A DNA stretch of 13,110 nt from Bacteroidota bacterium. GTDB lineage: Bacteria; Bacteroidota; Bacteroidia; Bacteroidales; FEN-979. The DNA is taken from NCBI GenBank assembly GCA_026391755.1, contig JAPLDN010000130.1:1-13110 (forward strand), read 5' to 3'. Both the position numbers and the translations under genes were made by a program. Positions 1 through 7,411 of the stretch are shown here, piece after piece. Numbering within the stretch: position 1 is the first letter of the stretch; each line of letters begins with the position of its first letter. The notes beneath the pieces were generated by a model that was not told the origin of the DNA, did no database searches, and was given only the letters and a program-made list of their open reading frames with translations.

Positions 1-2157
1 AGGCAGTTCACCGATGCGGGCAAGGTGGTTTTTCCTGTCAGCTCAACAGCAATGGAGGCTCCGGCAAATCTTGCCCTTATTTCCGACGAACCCATGTTCA
101 TGGTTTACGATGCGACATATAAAATTTACGCAACCAGGCTCGACGCCAGCGGCAACTTTGTATGGCCGGGTGATAAAATTGAGATAAGTTCGACAACCGC
201 AAGTGGATCAACCCCTAAAGGGCGTTATGGATTTACTCCCGACGGGACAAACAGGTGCGCCGGGATATGGACCGAAACCCGGGGGTCGGCCGAACTTGGA
301 TACGCCCAGGGAATTTCAATAGGGGGTCTTATTGGACTTTCTGTGGCAACACAGGGAGGCGTGCCGGCTGTTATTACAAATGCCGGTGGTACTCTACAAA
401 TGGTTGCAACAGTTTTTCCTTCTTCAGCAAACCAGAATGTAACATGGAGCATTGTACCGGGCACCGGAGCCGCTTCAATAAGCCCAACCGGATTGGTGAC
501 CGCAGGCATAGATGGCACCGTTTATGCTAAAGCAGTTGCCGTTCAGGACAATACAATGAAAGATTCACTGATGATCACGATCTCAGGCCAGGTTCCTCTT
601 GCACCATCGGTGACCACCCTTGCAGCTACTAATATAAGTGGCACAGGTGCTACCCTTAACGGATCAGTAATTGCTCATAATGCAAGTACATCCGTGACTT
701 TCAATTGGGGCACTTCAATTTCTTACGGCAATACCATTGCCGCTTCACCTTCCACTGTAACAGGTAATACAACGACGCAAGTCCTTGCCGGCCTGAGCGG
801 ATTAAGTGAGGGAACAACCTATCATTTCCGCTGTGTGGGAACCAACTCTGTTGGAACTACCTATGGAAGCGATTTGAGTTTTACAACCTGTCTAACCCCG
901 GTTACGCCCGGTGCGATCACAGGCACTGCCGTCGTATGCCAGAATCAAAGCGGGGTTACTTATAGTATATCGCCTGTTTTAAATGCAACAAGCTACAGCT
1001 GGAGTGTCCCGGCAGGTGCTTTGATAACAGCGGGCAATGGAACTACTTCTATTACAGTATCTTTTTCATCCAATGCCACTTCAGGTAATGTAACTGTTTA
1101 TGGCGTAAACTCATGTACCTCAGGGACTCCTGCCTCTAAAGCAATTAGTGTGAATACTGCACCAAACCCAACCATTGCAGGCTCTGATAATGTTTGTTTA
1201 AGCTCTTTGAATTATGCATATTCTACAGAAGCCGGGATGAATAATTATACCTGGGCTGTTTCTTCCGGCGGTTCAATATTAGCAGGTGCAGGAACAAATT
1301 CAATACAGGTTCATTGGAATAATGCAGGTGCCCAGAACCTAAGCGTAAATTATAATAATTCTAACGGTTGCCAGGCACAAAATCCAACACTACTGAATGT
1401 TACTGTCAATAATAAACCGGATGCTTCAGGCGTCATCACCGGACATGCAACGTTATGTGCAGGAGCCCAGGGCATTACCTATTCGATCGACCCGGTTTCG
1501 GGAGCCACAACCTATGAATGGTTACTGCCTTCAGGTGCAAGCATGATCTCAGGCTCCGGGACCAATAGTATAACAGTGAACTATTCATATAATGCGGTAT
1601 CTGGTTCGATTGGCGTTATACCTCAGAATTCTTGCGGCAACGGAACTGGTTCAAACCTGGCCATAGTAGTCAGCGCCGCTCCACCCACTCCAGCAATCAT
1701 TGCCAACGGCTACTTGCTGACTTCAACCACGCCCTCGGGGAACCAGTGGTTTCATGACGGAATTGCAGTGATTGGCGCCACCTCTCAAACTTATACTGTT
1801 CATGCCACAGGTTGGTACTGGACTGTTGTTAATACCGGCGGTTGCAGTTCCGACTCTTCAAATAATATTTATATCCTGTGGGTTGGCACAACTGAATATG
1901 AGGCCGGGAACATTGATATCTCCCCGGTTCCAAATGACGGGCATTTCAGTATTTCCATAACCAGCCCATCTGAAATTTCTTATACCCTTGACATTTATAA
2001 CAATCTTGGTTTGCTTATCTTTGGAAGTAAAACCATCAGGGTTAACAGGACCGCTGTCATACCTGTTGATCTTAGTAATATGCCTGGCGGATTATATACC
2101 GTAGTTTTAAAGAATAATGCCACAAGATTGATGCGAAAGTTACTGATCGATAAATAA
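1..2157 (+). CDS. T9SS-secreted multidomain (Ig/FN3/PKD-like) cell-surface protein, 5' partial
   Basis: The reading frame is open from base 1, so this is the C-terminal 718 residues of a longer protein. The GTG at 25 is internal, because the first codons (RQFTDAGK) align with residues 325-332 of the paralogue at 4159. About 324 N-terminal residues, including the signal peptide, lie outside the window. Visible order, counted from base 1: the end of a propeller-like repeat region (1-105), a Big2-like Ig domain (about 108-196), an FN3-like domain (about 200-296), three PKD-like modules (about 300-387, 388-472, 473-559), an Ig-like module with GNQWFHDG (about 560-627), and a C-terminal T9SS type A sorting domain (about 640-718; SPVPNDGHFSI, then GLYTVVL, ending in RKLLIDK). 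By family knowledge this tail directs export through the type IX system and is removed at the surface. No catalytic domain is seen, so an adhesin or matrix role is inferred. The stop is TAA at 2155, and the regulator gene starts 50 bp later. Confidence 0.9.
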   Translation, partial: RQFTDAGKVVFPVSSTAMEAPANLALISDEPMFMVYDATYKIYATRLDASGNFVWPGDKIEISSTTASGSTPKGRYGFTPDGTNRCAGIWTETRGSAELGYAQGISIGGLIGLSVATQGGVPAVITNAGGTLQMVATVFPSSANQNVTWSIVPGTGAASISPTGLVTAGIDGTVYAKAVAVQDNTMKDSLMITISGQVPLAPSVTTLAATNISGTGATLNGSVIAHNASTSVTFNWGTSISYGNTIAASPSTVTGNTTTQVLAGLSGLSEGTTYHFRCVGTNSVGTTYGSDLSFTTCLTPVTPGAITGTAVVCQNQSGVTYSISPVLNATSYSWSVPAGALITAGNGTTSITVSFSSNATSGNVTVYGVNSCTSGTPASKAISVNTAPNPTIAGSDNVCLSSLNYAYSTEAGMNNYTWAVSSGGSILAGAGTNSIQVHWNNAGAQNLSVNYNNSNGCQAQNPTLLNVTVNNKPDASGVITGHATLCAGAQGITYSIDPVSGATTYEWLLPSGASMISGSGTNSITVNYSYNAVSGSIGVIPQNSCGNGTGSNLAIVVSAAPPTPAIIANGYLLTSTTPSGNQWFHDGIAVIGATSQTYTVHATGWYWTVVNTGGCSSDSSNNIYILWVGTTEYEAGNIDISPVPNDGHFSISITSPSEISYTLDIYNNLGLLIFGSKTIRVNRTAVIPVDLSNMPGGLYTVVLKNNATRLMRKLLIDK

Positions 2158-2207
2158 TAATTCATAACAGCTCCTTAACATCAGGTCCTGGTAAAATTGA
2201 TATTCAG

Positions 2208-3986
2208 ATGCGTTCAATTATCTGCCTCCTGATATTAGTTCATGGCACTATTGTCTTTGCAACGCCTGTTTCGTATAGCTTTCTTAAAAAAGCCCGCTCT
2301 CATTATAAAAATGAAATTGAAAAATCGCCTGAGTTTACCAAAGATAATGCCGCAATAGATTCAGCTCTTAACACATTTTCTGATTCTTCAGATTTCCGGA
2401 AAGCTTACAATATCTCCTGGCAGATCAGTCTGTTTCTTCTTGAACACGGCAGGCATGCATTGGCTCTTGATATATTTAATGATATTCGACAGATTCTCGA
2501 GGCTAAGGCACATAAATCGAACGAAGATTTAAAGAAGATATCTTCTGTTTATAATGTGATTGGTGCTATATATGAAGAGACCGGATTATGGAACGATGCC
2601 CTGTCGATGTATATGAATTCCCTCCAGGCATGTGATAAAACTGACAATGAAGCCGGGAAAGCAAAGGTTTACAATAATATCGGGAAATTATATTTCAACA
2701 GGAATGTTTTCGATAAAGCGGAATCATTGTTCAATAAAGCTATAATTATAAATAAAAAGCTGGATATCAGACCTGAACTATTTAACAACTATAATAATAT
2801 AGCAGGGATATATCACCTCAGGCATAATCCAAATAAAGCGCTGGAATATGCTTTGATCGCATTGAATCAACTTGATATCAACAGGGATTTTTACAATGTC
2901 TCCATTGCATATTCCAATATCGGCAACTTATACCAGGATCTTGGCAATAAAACAGTTGCATTATCCTATTACGAAGAGGCTGCAAAGATTCAGGAACGAA
3001 ATTCCTTCCAGGTTGCCCTTTTACGTTCCTATATCTCTATTTCATCCCTGTATCAGGAAATAAATAAACTGGATTCTGCAACATCCTATATCAATAAATC
3101 ACTTAAGCTTGTTAAAAACCTCAGGAATCCTTCCCAAAACCTGTTTATCTATAAAACCGCTGCCCGATATTTCAACATGATAGGCAATTATAAGTCCGCC
3201 AATGATCTTTATTCAAGGTATATTACACTGAATGACTCACTTGAAACTTTGAACAGTATTACCAAAATTGAACAGATCCAGGCAGTTAATGAAGTCATAA
3301 ATAAAGAAAAAGACAATAAAATTCTCCAGCAAAAGATCAACTTAAAGGATCTTGCAATCCAGCGACAACAAATAATTTTGTTTGCTGCTGCAGTTATCTT
3401 CCTTTTCGTTATTTCTTTACTGTTTAACGGTATCCGAAATACCAGGCGTGAAAGGAAAAGAAACAGCCTTATAATGAAACAGTCTGACCTCCTTCATCAG
3501 CAGGAAAAACAGATTCTTATTGATAAGGAAAGGAATCTTACCCTTGAACTCGATTACAAAAACCGACAACTTACATCCTATGCCCTTCATCTGGTAAGAA
3601 ATAATGAATTTGTCCAGAAATCGACTGAAGAGCTGAAACATCTTCTTCTTGAACTCAATCCCAGGGACAAAGAACGTTCCGACAGGATCAAACAGATGAT
3701 CTCTGACCTTCATCAGTATTCTTCGGGTAATGTTTGGGAGGAATTCCGCCTGTATTTCGAGGAAGTGCACCAATCTTTTGATAAAAACCTGAGCTCAGCA
3801 TTCCCCTCCTTATCACCCAACGATAAAAAAGTCTGTGCCTTATTGAAACTTGGGCTGTCAACTAAGGAAATTGCATCTATCACCTTCAGGGAATTACGCA
3901 GTGTTGAATCTGCCAGGAACCGCTTGAGAAAGAAATTAGGCTTGGATCCGGATGTCAATATTCAGATTTTCTTATCGCAATTTTAA
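2208..3986 (+). CDS. TPR-repeat, membrane-anchored regulator with LuxR-like C-terminal HTH
   Basis: 592 aa. Residues 1-19 look like a signal peptide (MRSIICLLILVHGTIVFA). Residues about 70-350 are alpha-helical tetratricopeptide repeats, with at least five recognisable units (for example VYNNIGKLYFNRNVFDKAE at 154-172, AYSNIGNLYQDLGNKTVAL at 234-252). A charged coiled-coil stretch (355-387) leads into one membrane segment (about 389-408), followed by a basic RNTRRERKR stop-transfer and a second coiled coil (420-500). The last 55 residues form a GerE/LuxR-like helix-turn-helix (LSPNDKKVCALLKLGLSTKEIA, then SVESARNRLRKKLGL). The predicted topology is TPRs in the periplasm and the DNA-binding domain in the cytoplasm, i.e. 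one-component signalling across the membrane. There is no receiver or kinase domain. It sits between two paralogous T9SS-secreted proteins, so regulation of one or both is a reasonable inference. No clear promoter is seen in the 50-bp gap, so it may be cotranscribed with the upstream gene. Confidence 0.88.
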   Translation: MRSIICLLILVHGTIVFATPVSYSFLKKARSHYKNEIEKSPEFTKDNAAIDSALNTFSDSSDFRKAYNISWQISLFLLEHGRHALALDIFNDIRQILEAKAHKSNEDLKKISSVYNVIGAIYEETGLWNDALSMYMNSLQACDKTDNEAGKAKVYNNIGKLYFNRNVFDKAESLFNKAIIINKKLDIRPELFNNYNNIAGIYHLRHNPNKALEYALIALNQLDINRDFYNVSIAYSNIGNLYQDLGNKTVALSYYEEAAKIQERNSFQVALLRSYISISSLYQEINKLDSATSYINKSLKLVKNLRNPSQNLFIYKTAARYFNMIGNYKSANDLYSRYITLNDSLETLNSITKIEQIQAVNEVINKEKDNKILQQKINLKDLAIQRQQIILFAAAVIFLFVISLLFNGIRNTRRERKRNSLIMKQSDLLHQQEKQILIDKERNLTLELDYKNRQLTSYALHLVRNNEFVQKSTEELKHLLLELNPRDKERSDRIKQMISDLHQYSSGNVWEEFRLYFEEVHQSFDKNLSSAFPSLSPNDKKVCALLKLGLSTKEIASITFRELRSVESARNRLRKKLGLDPDVNIQIFLSQF

Positions 3987-4013
3987 TTTCTGAAAATCAA
4001 ATACTTATTTATT

Positions 4014-4057
4014 CTTGCCGTAGTAAATCTCAGAGATTTCCTTAACTTGCCGTAGTA
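4014..4057. promoter_or_regulatory. Operator-like element: two 12-bp direct repeats around a 15-bp dyad
   Basis: CTTGCCGTAGTA occurs identically at 4014-4025 and 4046-4057, a period of 32 bp or about three helical turns. Between them lies AAATCTCAGAGATTT (4025-4039), a perfect 7-bp inverted repeat around one base. The element lies about 40 bp upstream of the probable -7 element of the secreted-protein gene at 4159 and immediately downstream of the HTH regulator gene. Same-face repeats plus a dyad suggest a binding site for a dimeric or multimeric regulator. Which protein binds is not shown by the sequence. Confidence 0.5.
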
Positions 4058-4074
4058 CAGCCATGGTGCTTTTT

Positions 4075-4105
4075 TATGTTAAAGCTAATCACTGGGTTAT
4101 TTTTG
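4075..4105 (+). promoter_or_regulatory. Probable Bacteroidota-type promoter for the secreted protein gene at 4159
   Basis: TATTTTTG at 4098-4105 matches the Bacteroidota -7 consensus TAnnTTTG exactly. A weak -33 element, TATG at 4075-4078, lies 19 bp upstream. Transcription would start near 4112, leaving a leader of roughly 46 nt that is A/T rich, as is usual for this phylum. Confidence 0.5.
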
Positions 4106-4158
4106 TTTAATAACTGATTAAAAAATTAAAATGGAAAAAGGATGCTAATTAAATAAAA

Positions 4159-7100
4159 ATGAAAATGAAAACTAACCAAAACCAACCAAAAAGAAAGTTA
4201 TTTATTTCAGGCTTGCCTGTTCTTGCATCTTTTATACTGTTTGTGTTGCTGGCTGATATTTCAAGGGCGCAATGGAATCCTAATACAGCCGTAAACCTTT
4301 TAATGTCATCGTATTCAGGTGACGTTCTGCTTTCAGCCCCAACGACCGACGGGAAAACCTGGATTTCTTTTTACAGCCTGACAAACGGCAACTATGCCAT
4401 GCGGGCTCAATTGCTCGATGCCAATGGTTATAAACTTCTTGGACCGGATGGTATCGTTGTTAGTAATTATGCTTCAGGTTCTGCCGTTTTTGTTTACAAT
4501 ATGTGCCTTGATGCTTCCAATAACCTTATCATCGCCATGCAGGATGAGAGAACCGGAACAAGGAACGCCTGCATGTATAAAATTGACCAGAATGGTAATC
4601 ATCTCTGGTCTCCAAGTGGTGTCATTCTTGGAGCAGGACTTGCTCCTAATCCCTGCGTCCTGTCAACCGGTGAAACGGTCGTTTGCTGGGATGAATCGGT
4701 GAGCGGGACCCTGAACCTTCAGAAAGTTTCAGTAGCCAACCCCATTTCCACTACTTTATGGGCCCAGGGATTTAATAATGATGGAACTTCTGCATTTTCG
4801 CAGGTACAGCTCAGTACTTTAGCTTCAAGCGGGGCAAGATATTATTCAATCCTTTCTGATGCCGATACCACATATTTCGGGTATTATGTATCCCAGGGAA
4901 ACCGGTTCAACTCATATCTTCAGCGGTTAAATCCTACAGGGACGCTTCCCTATGGGGCTAACGGCTCTCTTTTTATAACTGCAACCGGCACCTATGATAA
5001 TTACCAGACTACAACCGATATCGGTAAGCAGGCGGGCTCAAATTACATCTTTTCGGTTGTCAATGTATGTGATTACAACCAGGTTAATTACGGGATCTAC
5101 GTTCAGAAATACCTGAAAACAACAGGTGCCAGGCAGTTCACCGATGCAGCGAAAGTTGTTATAGCCCTTAGCTCCAGCAGGGATCAGCATGCCGGAAATA
5201 TCGCCATGATCACCGACGGACCCATGTTTATGGAGTATAATGATAATTCTTCAGGACCTAGTTATAATAAAATATGGGCTATCAGGCTCGATGCAAGCGG
5301 GAATTTTGTATGGCCCGGTAACAAGGTAGAAATCAGTTCTTCAACCGCTACTGCCGGAGTGCCTAAAATGCGGTATGGTTTCACGCCAGTTGGTCCCAAC
5401 CGTTGTTCAGGAATATGGACAGAAAACAGGGGATCTGGATACCTGGGATATGCCCAGGGCATTTCAGTTGGAGGACTTGTTGGCATTAAAGTTGCCACCC
5501 AGGCCAATGTACCGGCAACCATCACTTTGAATGGAGGGACATTGCAGGTTGTTGATACAATTTTCCCCCTGCTTTCTGATCAAAATGTTACCTGGAGTAT
5601 AGTCCATGGAACGGGACTTGCGAGCATCAGCGCGGGCGGACTTGTAACTGCCCTGGTCGACGGGATCGTTTATGCAAAAGCAATCTCAGTTCAGGACAAT
5701 ACGATGAAAGATTCATTGCTAATTACCATATCGGGCCAGGTACCATCAGCGACTACCCTTCCTGCTACAAACATTACGCTTACATCCGTTACCCTGAACG
5801 GGTCAGTTTTTGCAAAAAATTATCTAACCAATGTATACTTCTCCTATGGCCTTACAACCGCCTACACCAATGTTGTCACAGCAACTCCTTTCATGGTTTC
5901 TGGCACTGCTTCAACGGGAGTTCTAGTTAATCTGACAGGCCTTCAGCCAAATAAAATTTATCATTATCGCTGCCAGGTGACAAGTACCGCGGGTTCCAAT
6001 TTAGGGGCTGATATGACTTTTTCAACCTGCAATATACCGGGAGTCCCGGGGACTATCGGTGGCCCTGCTGCAGTCTGCCAGTCGCAGACAGGTGTTAATT
6101 ACAGCGTTCCTCCCATTGTTAATGCAGCGGATTATGTCTGGACTGTACCAAACGGGGCTGTAATAGTTAACGGCTCAGGAACCCCCAATATAACAGTTAA
6201 TTTTTCTGGCAGCGCCACCTCCGGTAATGTAACGGTCACAGGCGTGAGTGTTTGCGCCAGCGGCCCAACCGGGATTCTGCCTGTTAATGTTGTTCCAATA
6301 CCTGTTCCATCGATACTGGGCGGAACCTCAGCGTGCGTTAATTCAGGCAATATTGATTATTCCACCGAATACGGGATGACAAATTATCTATGGAATATTT
6401 CCCCGGGCGGGACGATCACTGCCGGGGCTGGTACGAATCACATACTGGTCACCTGGACCATCGCCGGTTCCCGATGGGTAAGTGTGAATTATTCAAATGC
6501 AGGAGGATGCTCTGCTCTTTCACCTTCAGTGCTGAATGTCTCTGTGGCCTCCCAACCAGAACCTGCCGGGGTAATTTCAGGACCAGCAGCAGTTTGCATG
6601 GGATCACAGAATGTACCTTATCAGGTAAATCCTATTCCTAACGCCCTTTTATATAACTGGACCCTGCCGGCAAATGCGACAATTGCATCAGGATCAGGCA
6701 CAACTTCGATCTCAGTAAATTTTGCAGCCAATGCGTCTCCTGGTAATATAATGGTCAATGGGATTAATCTGTGCGGAAGCGGGATAGCTTCAACTAAAAA
6801 CGTTGATATTAATCCGATTCCGCCAACACCTGTGATCATTGCAGGGGGCCAGGTTCTTATCTCCAGTTCTGCTATGGGAAACCAATGGTTTCATAACGGC
6901 AGCACAATTCCGGGAGCTAATTCTCAAACCTATCATGTGCCGATTTCACAGCCTGGCTGGTACTGGACAATTGTGACACTGAATGGATGTCCTTCCGATT
7001 CCTCTAACCATTTATATGTTGCAGGAGTTGGTATAGGTGAAAAGAATTCTGCTGGTATCAATGTTTATCCTCTTCCTAATGACGGACATTTCAACATTTC

Positions 7101-7302
7101 GATCAGCAGCCAAACGGAAGTCTCTTATACGCTAAGCATCTTTAACAATCTTGGTGTAAAGATTTACGTTGATAAAACCATCTCCGTAAATGGGACCGAG
7201 GTTACGCCAGTTGACCTTGGCCCCGTCCCCGACGGGCTTTATACCTTAATCCTGCGTGGCACCGACAACCAGGTGGTACGCAAGATCCTGGTAAACAGAT
7301 AA
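4159..7302 (+). CDS. T9SS-secreted multidomain (propeller/Ig/FN3/PKD-like) cell-surface protein, full length
   Basis: 1047 aa, complete paralogue of the truncated gene at base 1. It begins with MKMKTNQNQPKRKLF and a hydrophobic core ending in ADISRA, so signal peptidase I cleavage is likely after Ala37. ATG at 4165 is an alternative start that costs two residues. Residues 40-440 contain at least six propeller-like repeats of the form 'xxxRLDASGNFVWPGNKVEIS'. After these come a Big2-like Ig domain (about 444-528), an FN3-like domain (528-625), three PKD-like modules (628-713, 714-799, 800-885), an Ig-like module with GNQWFHNG (888-955) and a T9SS type A sorting domain (965-1047; YPLPNDGHFNI, then GLYTLIL, ending in RKILVNR). 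Paired cysteines recur in the PKD-like modules. Export by T9SS is well supported. The role, probably adhesion or surface layer, is inferred; no enzyme motif was found. It has its own probable promoter and is followed by a strong terminator. Confidence 0.93.
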   Translation: MKMKTNQNQPKRKLFISGLPVLASFILFVLLADISRAQWNPNTAVNLLMSSYSGDVLLSAPTTDGKTWISFYSLTNGNYAMRAQLLDANGYKLLGPDGIVVSNYASGSAVFVYNMCLDASNNLIIAMQDERTGTRNACMYKIDQNGNHLWSPSGVILGAGLAPNPCVLSTGETVVCWDESVSGTLNLQKVSVANPISTTLWAQGFNNDGTSAFSQVQLSTLASSGARYYSILSDADTTYFGYYVSQGNRFNSYLQRLNPTGTLPYGANGSLFITATGTYDNYQTTTDIGKQAGSNYIFSVVNVCDYNQVNYGIYVQKYLKTTGARQFTDAAKVVIALSSSRDQHAGNIAMITDGPMFMEYNDNSSGPSYNKIWAIRLDASGNFVWPGNKVEISSSTATAGVPKMRYGFTPVGPNRCSGIWTENRGSGYLGYAQGISVGGLVGIKVATQANVPATITLNGGTLQVVDTIFPLLSDQNVTWSIVHGTGLASISAGGLVTALVDGIVYAKAISVQDNTMKDSLLITISGQVPSATTLPATNITLTSVTLNGSVFAKNYLTNVYFSYGLTTAYTNVVTATPFMVSGTASTGVLVNLTGLQPNKIYHYRCQVTSTAGSNLGADMTFSTCNIPGVPGTIGGPAAVCQSQTGVNYSVPPIVNAADYVWTVPNGAVIVNGSGTPNITVNFSGSATSGNVTVTGVSVCASGPTGILPVNVVPIPVPSILGGTSACVNSGNIDYSTEYGMTNYLWNISPGGTITAGAGTNHILVTWTIAGSRWVSVNYSNAGGCSALSPSVLNVSVASQPEPAGVISGPAAVCMGSQNVPYQVNPIPNALLYNWTLPANATIASGSGTTSISVNFAANASPGNIMVNGINLCGSGIASTKNVDINPIPPTPVIIAGGQVLISSSAMGNQWFHNGSTIPGANSQTYHVPISQPGWYWTIVTLNGCPSDSSNHLYVAGVGIGEKNSAGINVYPLPNDGHFNISISSQTEVSYTLSIFNNLGVKIYVDKTISVNGTEVTPVDLGPVPDGLYTLILRGTDNQVVRKILVNR

Positions 7303-7320
7303 TGGTTGATTTGGTTAGTA

Positions 7321-7349
7321 ACATCCCGGGTTAACCCGGGATGTTTTTT
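7321..7349 (+). terminator. Rho-independent terminator of the secreted-protein gene
   Basis: Bases 7321-7344 form a perfect 24-bp palindrome (ACATCCCGGGTT and its complement), GC-rich at its core, followed by a T run to 7349. It starts 19 bp after the TAA at 7302. In RNA the central TTAA would serve as the loop. The T run is only on the + side, so it acts mainly on + strand transcription. Confidence 0.85.
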
Positions 7350-7351
7350 AG

Positions 7352-7395
7352 TAAAACAGCAAGGGCGGCCATTTGTGGCCGCCCTTGCTGTTTTA
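7352..7395. terminator. Bidirectional hairpin terminator between convergent genes
   Basis: A perfect 20-bp stem (7352-7371 with 7376-7395) closes on a 4-base loop, TTTG. The stem begins with TAAAA and ends with TTTTA, so transcripts of either strand end in a U-rich arm after a GC-rich core (GGGCGGCC). It lies 16 bp beyond the stop codon of the minus-strand peptidase gene and just past the + strand terminator. It therefore probably stops both convergent transcripts. Confidence 0.85.
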
Positions 7396-7411
7396 TCCTG
7401 CCCGCATTGAA

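Noticed and set aside
25..27. GTG at 25 as the start of the first secreted protein
   Set aside because: The frame is open from base 1, and the upstream codons match the paralogue at residue 325, so the true start is outside the window.
2192..2199. TAAAATTG as a -7 element for the regulator gene
   Set aside because: One mismatch, no TTTG upstream, and it would leave almost no leader; too weak to list as a promoter.
3417..3773. Minus-strand ORF of 118 codons within the regulator gene
   Set aside because: Opposite-strand shadow of the coiled-coil region; no start context or domain.
4131..4148. Five-codon upstream ORF (MEKGC) before the second secreted-protein gene
   Set aside because: Too short to judge, no regulatory residue pattern, and likely to occur by chance in A/T-rich DNA.
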